64,000 nucleotides of DNA from NCBI RefSeq assembly GCF_002099425.1, contig NW_018344164.1, positions 1,504,501 to 1,568,500 on the forward strand, in the 5' to 3' direction. The position numbers and the translations under genes are program-made. How positions within the stretch are numbered: position 1 is the first letter of the stretch; each line of letters starts with the position of its first letter. Positions 1 to 10,695 of the stretch are shown here, one piece after another. The notes below the pieces were generated by a model, which did no database searches, was not told the DNA's origin, and saw only the letters and a list, made by a program, of their open reading frames with translations. The DNA comes from Phascolarctos cinereus (taxonomy: Eukaryota; Chordata; Mammalia; Diprotodontia; Phascolarctidae).

Positions 1-524
1 TCTCATTTCAAACTAGTTGTGAAGTATGCAAACCTGTGGCAAGTTATTATTTCCTACTATTTATAAAGTAGTCAGGTTTGCCATAGAAAAGTGCAGAATA
101 TGGCAAGTCTGTATGCAAAATAGGAAAAAAGAGAATCACGCTACAATCTTTGTTGTTGTTATTAAAGATGAAAAGTTATCCTCTAGCACAAGGAAGCACT
201 GCATTACAATTCTTCAGGATTGCAAGGCAATGGAATGAACAGTGGTCATACCTTTCACTGTATTTAAGCCTTCAAATCCTGGTTCACCCATTAACCATGA
301 GTTTAGTACCTAATTGAGTTTTCACTCAATTGATGATGTTTTGACAGTAGAAGATCAAGTCAGTTAATGTTAGTTAAAAAGTCACTTGCTAAGGTCATGT
401 GAATTAGGGAAATCTGTCCACCATTAAGCAATTTTCCATTGATTTCCATTGCATTCATAATGCAAGTTTTATTCTAGAACCTTATGCTGGGTTAAAAATA
501 AACAGAAACGACTAATCCCTGATA
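1..524. other. AT-rich sequence, nothing recognised
   Basis: No repeat family or gene is recognised. A 70-codon open frame near the start has no protein-like features and is taken as chance. Confidence 0.5.
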
Positions 525-650
525 ATATGCATGCTCCTTGAGGGCAAGGTCTGTTTTGGTTTTGCCCTTTGTATCCTTTGTGCCTAGCAATAGCCCTGGC
601 ACATAAGAACCCATTAAGTCTAGGTACTTAATAAATTCCTGAATGAATGA
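525..650 (+). repeat. L2 LINE 3' end
   Basis: It carries the typical L2 3' end in order: CTCCTTGAGGGCAAGG, then GCCTAGCAATAGCCCTGGCACA, shortened here to its key words, then an AATAAA-like terminus followed by a TGAATGAATGAA tail. Confidence 0.8.
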
Positions 651-1204
651 ATTCTCTAAAAAATAAAGACATTTTGAATCTGCCTTAAAAATTCTTTTTA
701 TAATAGGTCCATTTTGTTCACTCAGGATGAAGTAATAGTAAGACCTTTCACACTGTTGTGGGGGAAGAAGGTAATATATAGAAACTGTTCAACATGTATA
801 AAAGCATGATAGAGAAGTGAACCAAATATAAATAATGAGGCTATACATTTCAAACCAAAAGAAAGAATAAGAGGCATGGAAGCTGTGTCTTGTGACTCCA
901 AAACAAATTGTGGAAAATATAAAATTCTTAATCAGCCAGTCAGTCTGCAGTACAGTAAATCACTAGATCCTATTGACTTTTTTTCACTTCATTGTGTAGA
1001 CACATTACGTTTCTAGCGTCAGTCCTTGGTACCCAGGGAGTCTGTGCCCCTTTCTCTTCAGTTAACACCATGAGAAAGGTATGCAACCTTAAGACCCACC
1101 ACCTAGGCCATAATATATGGTTTTCTAAGAAAATATGCTGTCTGCAGGGATTCTTATGTATAGTTTAATGGCCCCTGTTCCTATTTGAGGTTGACACCAG
1201 TGCT
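651..1204. other. No recognised feature
   Basis: AT-rich single-copy-looking sequence. I see no repeat, splice-flanked exon or RNA gene. Confidence 0.45.
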
Positions 1205-1345
1205 TTCATTTACTAGTCTGCTACTTTAGTCACATCACTTCAATTCTCTAAACCTCAGTTTCCTCATCTGTAAAATCAGGAGACCAGCTAAGTTTACTTC
1301 TTAGGTTCTTTCCAAGCACAAAATTTTATGATTTTGTAACTGCTT
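1205..1345 (+). repeat. MIR SINE fragment
   Basis: It contains the MIR core words TCACATCACTT and CCTCAGTTTCCTCATCTGTA. The 5' tRNA-like half is missing. Confidence 0.75.
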
Positions 1346-1519
1346 CTTATAATATGCATTTAAAATTTTAATTAAATTCTATTGACATTTCATTTTTTTA
1401 AATTACCCCCATTTCTCAAAGTATCCCTCAGCCTTTCCCAAAGAGCCATACATTATAGCAAAAAATAAAAAAGAGGGAAAACAATTCCATATAACCAACC
1501 AACATATCAAAAAAGTCTG

Positions 1520-2120
1520 GCATTATAGAAAGCTTTCCCCATCACCAGTTCCCCTTGCCTGTAAAGAACGTGAGAGAGAAGAGGTGCCTTGTCACATGCC
1601 TTCTTTGGGGCCAGCGTTGGTCTTTCCCATGCTTCTTCAAAATCGTTATATTCATCATTTCCTATAGCATAATAATATTCCATTGTATTCATGTACCACT
1701 ATTTGTTTTGCCAGTTTTCAATCAAAGGGCACCTGTTCAATTCCCCATTACCTATGACCATATAAAAGTATTGCTCTATTTTATAGTAAATGTAGCCTTA
1801 CTTTTTGAATTTGATCTCTATATGCCTAGCAGTAGAATCTCTAAGCCAAATGCTATGGATATTTGAATCCCTTTCTTCACAATACAAGTTGACTTCTGGA
1901 ATCTATAGAAAAATTCACAGCTCTACCAACAATGCATCCATCTGCCAGTTCTTCCACAATTTCTTCAACCTTAATAATTCCCATTTTTTGCCATCTTTGC
2001 CAATTTGTTCAGCATTTCTCTTACTATTATAGTTTAAAACATGCTTTCACATGATTGTTAATAGATTACAATTCTTTTGAGAACCATGTTTATAACATTT
2101 GATCCCTATGTTTTATATGT
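1520..2120 (-). repeat. Old L1 LINE 3' portion
   Basis: On the minus strand this aligns by eye with the ORF2 end and 3' UTR of L1. Recognisable blocks are the CATAATAATATTCCATTG region, the GCTCTACCAACAATGCAT block and GCCATCTTTGCCAATTTGTT. It is heavily diverged, much more than the L1 tails at 4.9 and 9.1 kb. The frames seen here on both strands are shadows of this relic. Confidence 0.65.
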
Positions 2121-2514
2121 CAGATCTTTATTAGAGATATTTAATATAACGGTTCCTAGGTTCAACAGGAGACAGAAACACACAGTTGGAAAATTCAATG
2201 AATAGCAGTATTGCTTTCTTCTTTAGACTAAATCGAGATTATGCAGTGTAACAGCAGACTTGGGAAAGGAGTCCAGGTCCCTCGTTGGCCATGAAATGAA
2301 TCTGATTTCCTAATCTAGATATGACATACAGCTGAGCTAGGCTAACATACTGGGTATACCCTTGCCACCACCGCCACCAGTTAGGCATATTTACCCTACC
2401 AGTTTCAAGGATAGAATAAGGAACAAGAAGAGAGAAAGAGAAAAAGGGTGGCCCCTCACTTGAGCATTCCCACCTTCCAAATTTTCTCAAATCTGAAGCC
2501 CTCTAAGATCCCTA
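2121..2514. other. No recognised feature
   Basis: Mixed-composition sequence between an L1 relic and a MIR. An 83-codon minus-strand frame has no family resemblance. Confidence 0.4.
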
Positions 2515-2700
2515 GAATGTGGTACACTAGAAAGAATCCTGGAATTTGGGACCAGAGGAACTAGTTTCAAATCCTGACTGTTACTACTTTTGTGACTATC
2601 GGCAAATCACCCAACTGCTTGAGGCTTCAATTACTTTAATCAATTCAATGAGGTGTTTGATTATGTGACTTCCAAGTTTCCTTCCAGCTCTTCATCTATG
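2515..2700 (+). repeat. MIR SINE
   Basis: It shows the head (GGGACCAGAGGAACTAGTTTC, with the TTCAAATCCTG box-B-like motif) and a diverged core with a GGCAAATCACCCAACTGC block. Confidence 0.7.
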
Positions 2701-2734
2701 ATGCCAGGTTCTTTTCTTTTCCTTTTTAGTTTCC

Positions 2735-2850
2735 ATTTCTATGGAGTCAATCACTTTGAGACATTCATCCTTCCTTGGTCTCAGTTTCCTCACTTGTGAA
2801 ATGGGGGTGGGGAAGGAAGGACCTCTAAGATCCCCTTCCAGCTCTAAATT
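2735..2850 (+). repeat. MIR-type 3' half
   Basis: CTCAGTTTCCTCACTTGTGA is followed by GACCTCTAAGATCCCCTTCC, the usual MIR/L3-like 3' half. Positions 2752-2784 recur exactly, inverted, at 4205-4237. Confidence 0.7.
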
Positions 2851-2904
2851 CCCTATCTTGTATTTGGCCATTAATTTTTGCTCTTTTATCCTGAAACTGG
2901 GGGA

Positions 2905-3120
2905 GTAGTATTGCATGGTGGATAAAGAGCTGGCTGTGGAGTCAGGAAGACCCAGATTCAAATCCTGCCTCTGCCACATACTAGCAGAATGACCCTGGAC
3001 AAGTCACTTAACTTCTCCAGGCTCTAGGCAACATTCTGAGATTAAAAATTGCAGAGGAGGAGCTGATCTGCCCTGGTGGAGAGAGTCTTTTTCTGAGGGA
3101 TCCTTACATTCACAGGTTCA
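2905..3120 (+). repeat. Marsupial core-SINE with distinctive tail
   Basis: A tRNA-like head and MIR core (GACCCTGGACAAGTCACTTA) are followed by a tail reading AGATTAAAAATTGCAGAGG and then GGTGGAGAGAGT. The same tail is seen at 7365-7545 and 26515-26730, so these three copies form one subfamily in this window. Confidence 0.75.
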
Positions 3121-3304
3121 GTACAAATAATAATAATCTTGCATAACACCGTAATAAGTGTTAGTCTGTTTCCTGTTCTTTCTATATGCTGAGTTTTCAT
3201 TTGATGGTATAAGCCACCCCTCACAGTGGAGACCTTTCAAGTGATTAAATAAGCTTCAGTGTGTGGCAGTGGGAAACTGAGCCCTACATGCAGAATCAGG
3301 GGAC

Positions 3305-3560
3305 CTCACCTATGGGCAGCTAGCTAGGAGGTGCAATTTTAGAGTCAGGAAGGAGTTCAAATCCAGCAGTACAAATCCAGCCACAGACATTAGCTGGGTG
3401 GCCCTTAATAAGTCACTTAACCTCTGTCTGACTCAGTTTCCTCCTCTGTAAAATGGGGAAAATAATAGCACTTCTCAGGGTTATTAGGATCAAATATGGT
3501 AACATTTGTAAAGCACTTAGCTCATAGTGAGTGTTAAATAGGTTCCTATTTCCTTACTTC
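3305..3560 (+). repeat. Extended MIR/core-SINE
   Basis: It carries AGTCACTTAACCTCTGTCTG, CAGTTTCCTCCTCTGTAAAA and a downstream AACATTTGTAAAGCACTTAG segment typical of the marsupial-extended MIR. The head has a short internal repetition of TTCAAATCCAGC/ACAAATCCAGC. Confidence 0.8.
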
Positions 3561-3595
3561 CTAGCCCCAGCTCTCTCATCACCTCGCTTAGCAAT

Positions 3596-3738
3596 CTATA
3601 AAAAAATAACTTCATTAAGCAAATTCAATTTAACAAGTGCTAATCACCTGCCTACTATGGGCAGGAACTATAAAAATCACTTCACTAAGTAAATTCAATT
3701 CAACAAGTGCTGATTGCATGTCTACTACGTGCAGGACC
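3596..3738. repeat. Direct tandem duplication of about 71 bp
   Basis: 3596-3667 and 3668-3738 are two adjacent diverged copies. Each begins CTATAAAAA, contains AAATTCAATT and ACAAGTGCT, and ends GCAGGA. The second copy runs straight into the L2 relic, so the duplicated unit includes the L2 3' end. Confidence 0.75.
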
Positions 3739-3990
3739 CTAAGCTAAGACAAAAACCAAATAGCCCTATCCCCAAGAAACTTACATTTTGCTAAAGTGAG
3801 ACTAGTGTAGACAGACAAGCAAATACAAGGCAATATGAGGCAGGAAAGAACATTCACAATTGGAAAAATGTGTGAAGGCTACAAGGACATGTTAAGATGA
3901 ATTTACAAAGAAGACTGGAATTCTGAGCATTAGAGATAAGTCAGTGCCTTCTTGAAATGCAGACCAGTTTACCTAAAGGTAGAGGGGTGG
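3680..3990 (-). repeat. L2 LINE 3' portion
   Basis: In minus-strand sense it is the L2 3' end. Plus-strand words are CTACTACGTGCAGGACCCTA and CTATCCCCAAGAAACTTACA, the equivalent of the 'precise-size/last accumulation' block shared by all L2 copies here. Confidence 0.65.
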
Positions 3991-4094
3991 AAGATGAAAT
4001 GACCAATTTGGCTAGAATGTACAATTCAACTGAATTTTCACATTTGTAAAATGAGGCAGCTAGACTAGATAAACACCAAGATCCGCTTCAGTGC

Positions 4095-4480
4095 TAAAGC
4101 TTTTTCTGGAGAGGCATCGAGTGTCATGGACAGGGCTCTGGGCATGGAATCAGGAGAGACCTGGGTCCAATCCCTAACTTTGGCATGGTGTGCCTTTGGG
4201 TAATCTGAGACCAAGGAAGGATGAATGTCTCAAAGTGTCGTGGATAGGGCTCTGGACATGGAATCAGGAGAGATCTGGGTCCAATCCCTAACTTTGGCAT
4301 TGTGTGCCTTTGGGTAACCTATTTCATGTCTCTGAGCCTCAGTTTCTTCATCTATAAAACAGGGATCATCATACCATTGTAGCTATCTAGCACAGTCATC
4401 ATGAGCATCCAATGAGATAATGCCTGTAAAGCATTTCACAATCTTTAAAGTACTACATAAATGTCAGCCATTACTGAGTT
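4095..4480 (+). repeat. MIR SINE with internal tandem duplication
   Basis: The MIR head is present twice, at about 4121-4204 and 4238-4320. Each copy has ATGGAATCAGGAGAGA and TCCAATCCCTAACTTTGGCA. A single core and 3' half follows (CTGAGCCTCAGTTTCTTCAT). Five or so substitutions separate the two head copies. A 33-bp insert lies between them. Confidence 0.85.
4205..4237 (-). repeat. 33-bp exact inverted copy of 2752-2784
   Basis: The 33 bases starting CTGAGACCAAGGAAGG and ending GTCTCAAAGTG are the exact reverse complement of 2752-2784. Identity stops on both sides. The piece sits exactly at the junction of the two MIR head copies. Confidence 0.9.
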
Positions 4481-4903
4481 CAGATAATCAGCAAAGAATC
4501 GTCTGTCAGAAGGCTTCAATGGAACTACTGGACAATAATGTCCTCTGAAGAAAACAGTAATTCAACAAGGAAAAGTCTTAATGTTGTGGATAAAAGTTTA
4601 ATGGTTCCTTTACTCAGGACTAGAAAGAGGAAGGAATCTTGATATGTCTTTAGTTATGGATAAGGGAAAATAGCTCTAGAAAGGATTCCATGAAGCAAAA
4701 AATTCTTGTTATCTTGGATAGATGTACATCGTTACCATTTAGGTTTTGTTTTATTTTTTATAGGCTGAGACTATACTTCTAAGCAAAGAATAAAGGGGCG
4801 GGGGACCTGCATTCAATTAACTTTCTTTGAAGTTGAGAAATACATTTTTTTCCAACCAGTATTGTTCTTTATTAAAATGCTAAGATTTGTTACTTTTTCA
4901 TAA
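4481..4903. other. No recognised feature
   Basis: AT-rich sequence ahead of an L1 tail; nothing identified. Confidence 0.4.
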
Positions 4904-5485
4904 ATAGTGTTTTATTTTTTTCAATTACACATAAAGATAGTTATCAACATGTAAAGATAGATATAAAGGTGCATATCAAATGTAAAAGTATTCATTTTTT
5001 AAGATTTTGAGTTCTAAATTTTTCTCCCTCCTTTCCCTTCCCACTTCCTAAGACAGCAAACAATCTGATATAGGTTGTACATGTACAACCACGTTAAACA
5101 TATTTTCACATTAGTCATGTTGTGAAAGAAGAATCAGAACAAAAGGAAAAGACCACAAGAAATAAAAAACAAAAAAGTAAAAATAGTATGCTTCAATCTG
5201 CATTCAGACTCCACAGTTCTTTCTTTGGATGTGGATAGCATTTTCCATCATGAGTATTTTGGACTGTCTTGGATCATTATATTGCTGAGAAGAGCTAAGT
5301 CTATCATAGTTGATCATCACACAAAGTTGCTGTTATTGTGTTCAATGTTCTCCTGGTTCTGCTCACTTCCCTTAGCATCAGTTCATGTAAGTCTTTGGGA
5401 AACACATGTTTGAAAGCTGCATCCTCATATAAATAAAATGTTTCCAGTCATGCCTCCATATGTTCGGTTGGGCATTTTTTCAGAC
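4904..5485 (-). repeat. L1 LINE 3' end (marsupial type)
   Basis: It is reverse-oriented. The plus strand starts with the T-rich complement of the A-tail and CAATTACACATAAAGATAG. It then gives the complement of the L1 3' UTR, including GATATAGGTTGTACATGTA, CATGTTGTGAAAGAAGAATC, GCATTCAGACTCCACAGTTC and GTTCTCCTGGTTCTGCTCAC. It is truncated at its 5' end within the 3' UTR. Open frames across 5225-5413 are shadows. Confidence 0.9.
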
Positions 5486-6674
5486 TGTATGTGCTTACTT
5501 TTTCTCTCTCAACTTCAGAAAAATGAAAATTCAGCAGAACTCCTAATAGCTTTCATATTTCAGTCTAATGGGCAATGTGGCTGTGCCCTGCCAGCTGCCC
5601 GGGCTCCAGTATCAACATAGAGAATTGAACAGCCTCCATTCTCCTTTGAGCTAGAGCTAACGTGTGGTTTTGTTAAGACAGTAGCATTAACATTTAACAG
5701 GGTCTGTGGGCATAAAGCACTTTTATGAACACCTGCTGGAGAGCTTTATTTGCCTTAAAAAGTTTTATTATGGCAGTTCCGTTTTTCTGCCATGTTTTAT
5801 GGGACTTGATATAAATGATGATTGGGTTGTATTAAGGACCACAAAATCCCCCACTGGGAGCTAGCCAACCAGCCATCTGAGCCAGAACCCTATCACCTAC
5901 TTAGAAGGGGAAACAAAAACCGAATAGAATGTGAAGCCTGCTAGAAGCCTACTTGTGCCAACAAGGAGGACAAAATGAATTTATCCAAACATTAATTCAC
6001 ATGCAGCTATTGATGCAATGATCCCAAGATACAGGTGCAACATTACTGGCTCTAACAACTTAGACCCAAATCATTGATTCTTTCTGATAATTCTTTCAGT
6101 GATAAGAGCAGATGAGGTGCTTGTAGTTTGCTTGCAATGTGTTTTTATTAATGCCCCGGATCTGACACCCAATTTGGAAATCGATGCTTATTTCATCATT
6201 TTTCTCTGAAGGGTTCTATTATTTACAATTGATTTAATAGAAATGAAAGACTTCCCATTAATAAGACCCAGCTGCTGACACTTCTCAGATGAAGTATTGA
6301 ACTTCAAAGAGTGAATTAACTTAACCATCATCAAGACTTATTGTTTGATGTGGTTTTGTGTCAAATTTAATGTATTTATAATTAGGTTGCCAAAATAATA
6401 GCGCTCTTGTCTCATCCTCTTACCCACTTCAGGCCTTAGATATTTTAACATGTAAAAAGTTTGATTACCCTCAGAAACTTCCATTAAAAAAATCAGTCTT
6501 TGTTTGGGACTTGTTTTGTTATGCTGTTTGTTTGTTTAAGTCTAGATCACCTCCCAAAATGTGAAGCCTTATTTTAAAAGTGTAAAGAAAAAAAAATGTT
6601 TCCTTGTCCTATTCCACCCCGTACCTGCCTTCACTTTCACCAACCACCTCCTTCAGAATATTGAAGAAATAAAA
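5486..6674. other. Repeat-free interval; candidate regulatory/conserved DNA
   Basis: About 1.2 kb without a repeat I can name. It contains several TAATTA/ATTAA-type sites (around 6080-6400) and a mixed-composition block at 5580-6060. No exon with convincing splice sites and coding bias is seen. Confidence 0.35.
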
Positions 6675-6800
6675 TCAGCATGGTCGGTGTAGTAACTTAG
6701 GGTCTGAAAGACACAGGCTCAGCTCCTGCCTCTGACATTGACTAGCTGAGATTCCCTGAGGAAGATACTCTCTATGCCTGAAGCAATTCCCTATGATTTA
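6675..6800 (+). repeat. MIR SINE fragment
   Basis: Diverged head and core: GGGTCTGAAAGACACAGGCTC, then CTGCCTCTGACATTGACTAG, then a degenerate core. Confidence 0.55.
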
Positions 6801-6994
6801 TCCACTAAGTTATAGGGAGAGGAAAGGGATGCTGCCTTTGTTGGTAAAAGGCTTTCCACCCTGAAGAAATTACAAATTGTTTGCTCATTAGAGAAGTGCG
6901 CAGGATAATATCTGATTATTGATGGGGAAAATTAACTAAAATATTATTTTTTGAGAAAGATCCAAGATTTGATGCAATATAATACAGAAGGGCA

Positions 6995-7260
6995 CATGGA
7001 AAATGTAAGTGCCATAGCAACAAAGAATTGTGAGTAGAATCAAGGCAGAAAGATCTGGGTTCATATTCTACCTCAAACCTTTACTAGCTATGCCAGTGTT
7101 GTCAAATAGCATGCCCTCTGAGCATCAGTTTCCTCAAATGTAAAAGAAGGATGACCATACTATCTACTATCAGAAGGGCCCTTAATAATCATACTCAAAA
7201 GCTCACTGGTGAACTTTAGGTTTTCAACAAGGTTTACAAATATAAATACTAGGTTACATA
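6995..7260 (+). repeat. MIR SINE
   Basis: The head has AAGATCTGGGTTCATATTCT. CTTTACTAGCTATGCCAG and GAGCATCAGTTTCCTCAAAT then mark the core and 3' half. Confidence 0.7.
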
Positions 7261-7364
7261 CAGTGGAAGTTCTGAGACCAGACTCTAGGGCTCCTAAATC
7301 CCAGGCTAGAGTCCTTAAACATTTTCCGGAGCTGCCTCTATTATCTGAATTATAGCGATGTCAG

Positions 7365-7545
7365 AGAAAGACAGCATGACACAGTAGCTGGAGAAGTGGA
7401 CTTGGAACCACATTTCTCCTCTGACACACACGTTGTTTAGTCATGGATCAGCCACTTAACCTCAGTAATCCAGGAAACCTTCTAAGACTGTCAGTTGCTA
7501 ATCTTCACTGATAGAGGAAATTATTCAATGGGTGCTCCTTACATA
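7365..7545 (+). repeat. Marsupial core-SINE, second copy of the 2905 subfamily
   Basis: The head is AGCATGACACAGTAGCTGGA. The core is CAGCCACTTAACCTCAG, and the tail has CTAAGACTGTCAGTTGCTAA and AGAGGAAATTATTC, equivalent to the tail at 3035-3110. Confidence 0.7.
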
Positions 7546-7644
7546 AAAGGAATCACAGATCTAGCCCCCTTGCCCTTATTCCTATGGGTGCCAGAGGGAG
7601 AATAAGGGAGAAATGGTGCTTTCCTAGGTTTTAAGATTATAAAA

Positions 7645-7725
7645 TTTTGAATAATTTAAAATTAAAATTTTTAATTTTAAAATTGTTCTGATTTAAAATT
7701 TAAAATTTAAATTATTTTGTTATTA
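7645..7725. repeat. AT-only imperfect palindrome
   Basis: AATAATTTAAA near 7650 pairs with TTTAAATTATT near 7706-7716. A second inverted pair (AATTTTAAAATT against AAAATTAAAATT) lies inside. It could be a decayed MITE or simple-sequence drift. Confidence 0.55.
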
Positions 7726-7989
7726 ATAGTCTCAAGATATTTCTCAGTTTTGTGAAACTTGATCTCTTAAAAATCCCAATGTTCTTTTGATTTTGCTGAA
7801 AGTTTGGGAAACTTAAAATACCCATTCTCCACAGGATCGAAACTGACGATGCCCCTAAGGTCAATGGCGAGATACTCATTGGGCACCAAGAATATGCAAT
7901 CTAGGAAATGTATGATCAGTGAGGAAAAGGGATCAATCTTGTGGTAAGAGAGATGGGAAACAAGTAGACAGACCAGGTGGTGTACTAGC

Positions 7990-8110
7990 ATTCGTTCAAC
8001 AAATATTTATTAAGTACCTACTATGTGCCAGGCACTGTGCTAAGTGCTGAAGACACACAAAGAGGCAAAAGATAGTTTCTGTCCTCAAGAACATAATGTT
8101 AGTAGGCCTT
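7990..8110 (-). repeat. L2 LINE 3' end
   Basis: It is well preserved. In plus sense: CAACAAATATTTATTAAGTA, CTACTATGTGCCAGGCACTG and TGTCCTCAAGAACATAATG. Confidence 0.85.
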
Positions 8111-9077
8111 CCTGTAATTAGGCCACCAGAATGTGAGGCAGACCCTCTGTGAAGAGTCTATGAAAACTATAAACAACTCTATGAGAAATGAGGTGGCTTG
8201 GAAGATGGCCTGATGTCACTCAATTGGTGACTCAGTTAATGGAGAGAATGCCCACATTGATGAGAAGACAGCTACACTGAAGTATAATTACTCAAGCATA
8301 TGATCCTCATGGCCAGGCAAGGTTTAGAATTATGTGTATGTGCATGTGTGTGCATGCACGTGTATATAACGTCTGAGGGGAATACCCACATCTATGAGAC
8401 TTTTCCAGATCCCTGAGGCTGCTAAGGATTACTTTAAATTAATTTTGTATATATTACTTAAAGGCGTATGAATTGTTGTCTAGCCTGATAGAATATTATA
8501 CTCTTGTCTTTGTAACTCAGTGTTCAGTACAGCGAGTTTGTAAAATGCTTGTGGTTAACTTATTATTTGGAGAGAGAATGGTGGTGGGTGTTGTTCCCTC
8601 TTTTAATGAAAGACAAAGAATTCAAGGCAATTATAGCAGATAAAACTTATATAAAAACCAATTCACATAAATACTCCCCAAGCTAAGTCTTTGGTTAACT
8701 CTGTAAGGGTTTCATCAAGCAAGTCCTCATTCTCTGGAAATCTAAGGCTTTTTTCTTACACATAAAATGACTGAATAACCAGGAATAGTTTAAAATAAAA
8801 GAAATTGAAGTCCATGCATGTTAGATGAGCCCAAAATAATAGCACTTAAATATTCTGGGCTTGTTAGATGAAACAACTGCTTAAATGACCCTTAAAACAA
8901 ATACCCATACAAGTTAAAGGCAATATGGCTAATTTTATTTAAAGCCCATAAAGCATACAATCAGGACTAGTTTAAAAATACTTTCCATCTACTTTGGATT
9001 CTGCACCACTCACTGAATAACCTTGTGAAAGCATGTTTTTATTTTTTTTATGATCAATTTGGTTTTTTTTAATCTTA
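8111..9077. other. No recognised feature apart from a short TG-rich run
   Basis: An imperfect TG/CA run lies at about 8330-8370. The rest is AT-rich and unassigned. Confidence 0.4.
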
Positions 9078-9385
9078 TTAAATATTTTATTTTTTCCAAT
9101 TACATATAAAACAATTAACATTCTATTTTCACATTCTGAGTTCCAAATTCTCTCCCTCCCTTTGTCACCCCCATTGAGAAGGCAAGCAATATGACATAGG
9201 TTATACATGTGTAGTTATGCAAAAAACATTTCCATATATGTCATTCTATGAAGGAAAACAGACAAAAAAAACCCAAGAAAAGTAAAGAAAGTAAAGAAAA
9301 AGTATCTTTGATCTGCATTCAGGCTCTACCAGTTCTTTCTCTGGAGAGGGACAGCACCTTTCATTATGAATCAGGGTCAATTTGT
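9078..9385 (-). repeat. L1 LINE 3' end, 5'-truncated
   Basis: It belongs to the same L1 3' UTR family as 4904-5485: TTTTCCAATTACATATAAAA, GACATAGGTTATACATGTGT, TCTGCATTCAGGCTCTACCA and TTATGAATCAGGGTCAATTT. It extends only about 300 bp from the A-tail, a typical 5' truncation. Confidence 0.85.
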
Positions 9386-9444
9386 TGATCTGTTTTACTT
9401 ATTTGTGCTTCTTTGTCACAAAGAAGGCCCTTTACCGAAGCATG

Positions 9445-9540
9445 TCTTTATTTAACTAAATATTTTCAAGTGTTCTGCAAACTTCAAAGCAGTATATAAA
9501 TGCTAGCTGTTGTTGTTGTCATTATTATTATTTAAATTAA
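9445..9540 (+). repeat. MIR-type 3' tail
   Basis: TTCTGCAAACTTCAAAGCAG, TATATAAATGCTAGCTGTTG and a TTG/ATT-rich run make the standard 3' end of the extended MIR. Confidence 0.65.
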
Positions 9541-9889
9541 TGTCAATGTCGGCCATACAGAAAACCTCCAGCAAACAAACTTGAATGTATCCAGAAGATG
9601 AAACAGGAGACTGAGCCCTCTGTAAGCCATGAAACATGGGGAGGAATTGATAAAGAACTGGGAATCTTTATTGCCAAGAAATAATTAAGGGGGAAACACG
9701 ACATTTTGGTTTTTTTTTTAAATTTGAAGTATTTTGCCTCCATGAAAGAATGAAAATTCTCTCCATTGCTCCAGAAGACAAAACTCTTATCATTAGACAG
9801 AAGTTGTAGGGAGATCCAGTCTGGTTTCAGTATAAGAAACAAAACATTCTCACAAGTGCCCTATATTCAACTGGCTCCTATTAATAGTG
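9541..9889. other. No recognised feature
   Basis: The minus-strand frame at 9543-9842 resembles no family and lacks any gene context. Confidence 0.4.
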
Positions 9890-10030
9890 CTTACCCATCA
9901 CTAAATGCATTCAAGTAAGAGGTGGATGACCAGAATCTGTCAACGATGATGTGGAAAGGATGTAGGTAATTAATGACTAATTAGACTAGATCACTCTGGA
10001 CCCTTTTCAAATCTAAGATTTTATGATATA
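9890..10030 (+). repeat. CR1/L3 LINE 3' end
   Basis: CATTCAAGTAAGAGGTGGATGA, shortened to its core GAGGTGGATGACC, is followed by TTAGACTAGATCACTCTGGA and ATCTAAGATTTTATGAT. This is the CR1/L3 'gactagatgacctc...aagattctatga' terminus. Confidence 0.75.
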
Positions 10031-10054
10031 CCAGAACTCTGAAAACCAGTGAGG

Positions 10055-10215
10055 GGACAAGACATAATGGAAACATCATTGGATTGGGTGAGAACTGCTC
10101 TCAAAGCTATCAGTAACTTATCATTGGACTGTGGGCAAACTATTTACCTTTAAATGACCTCAATTTCCTCATCTGTCTAATAATAACAGTATTAATGATG
10201 ATGACAACGATAATA
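10055..10215 (+). repeat. MIR SINE
   Basis: Blocks recognised: TCATTGGACTGTGGGCAAAC and CTCAATTTCCTCATCTGTCT, followed by a TAATAATAACAGT tail. Confidence 0.7.
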
Positions 10216-10400
10216 ATAATGAGAGCCTTTTATTTGTAGAGAGCCTTCAAATTTGCAAAGTGCTTTACAAACGGTATCTCATTTTATTCCTCAAATAACC
10301 TTGTGAAGGTAGTGCTATTTTTGTCCCCATTTTACAGATTGTAGATGTTTATTTACTGACTGACAAATGAGGTTCATAGGCCCAAGGTTAAGAAGCCCTC
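10216..10400 (-). repeat. Extended MIR/core-SINE 3' half
   Basis: The plus strand reads AAATTTGCAAAGTGCTTTAC, CATTTTATTCCTCAAATAAC and CCCCATTTTACAGATTG, the complement of the marsupial-extended MIR. It adjoins the preceding MIR tail-to-tail. Confidence 0.75.
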
Positions 10401-10695
10401 CCTTCAATGAATTCTAAGATATCTTCAACATCAAAAGTTCCATGAGCAGCTATGTCTGAGAGATAGTCTTACATACCTGCTAATGTTGAATGACACTTGG
10501 TAATCTCATTTCTTTGAGGTTCTTTCAAAAAGTCTCATAAAAGAATGTATATTTTATGTATTTTTAAATATATTGTACTTACAAAATATATTTTAAAGAA
10601 AAATATCCTTTTTACTGAATCACCCAAAATTTCTTGGGTGTATTCAAGATCTAAAAGGAAAGCATTTCTATTTTATTTAACAATAGATGGAGTAG

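Noticed and set aside
1555-2032. Plus-strand frames of 75-103 codons
   Set aside because: They read the antisense of an old L1 3' region.
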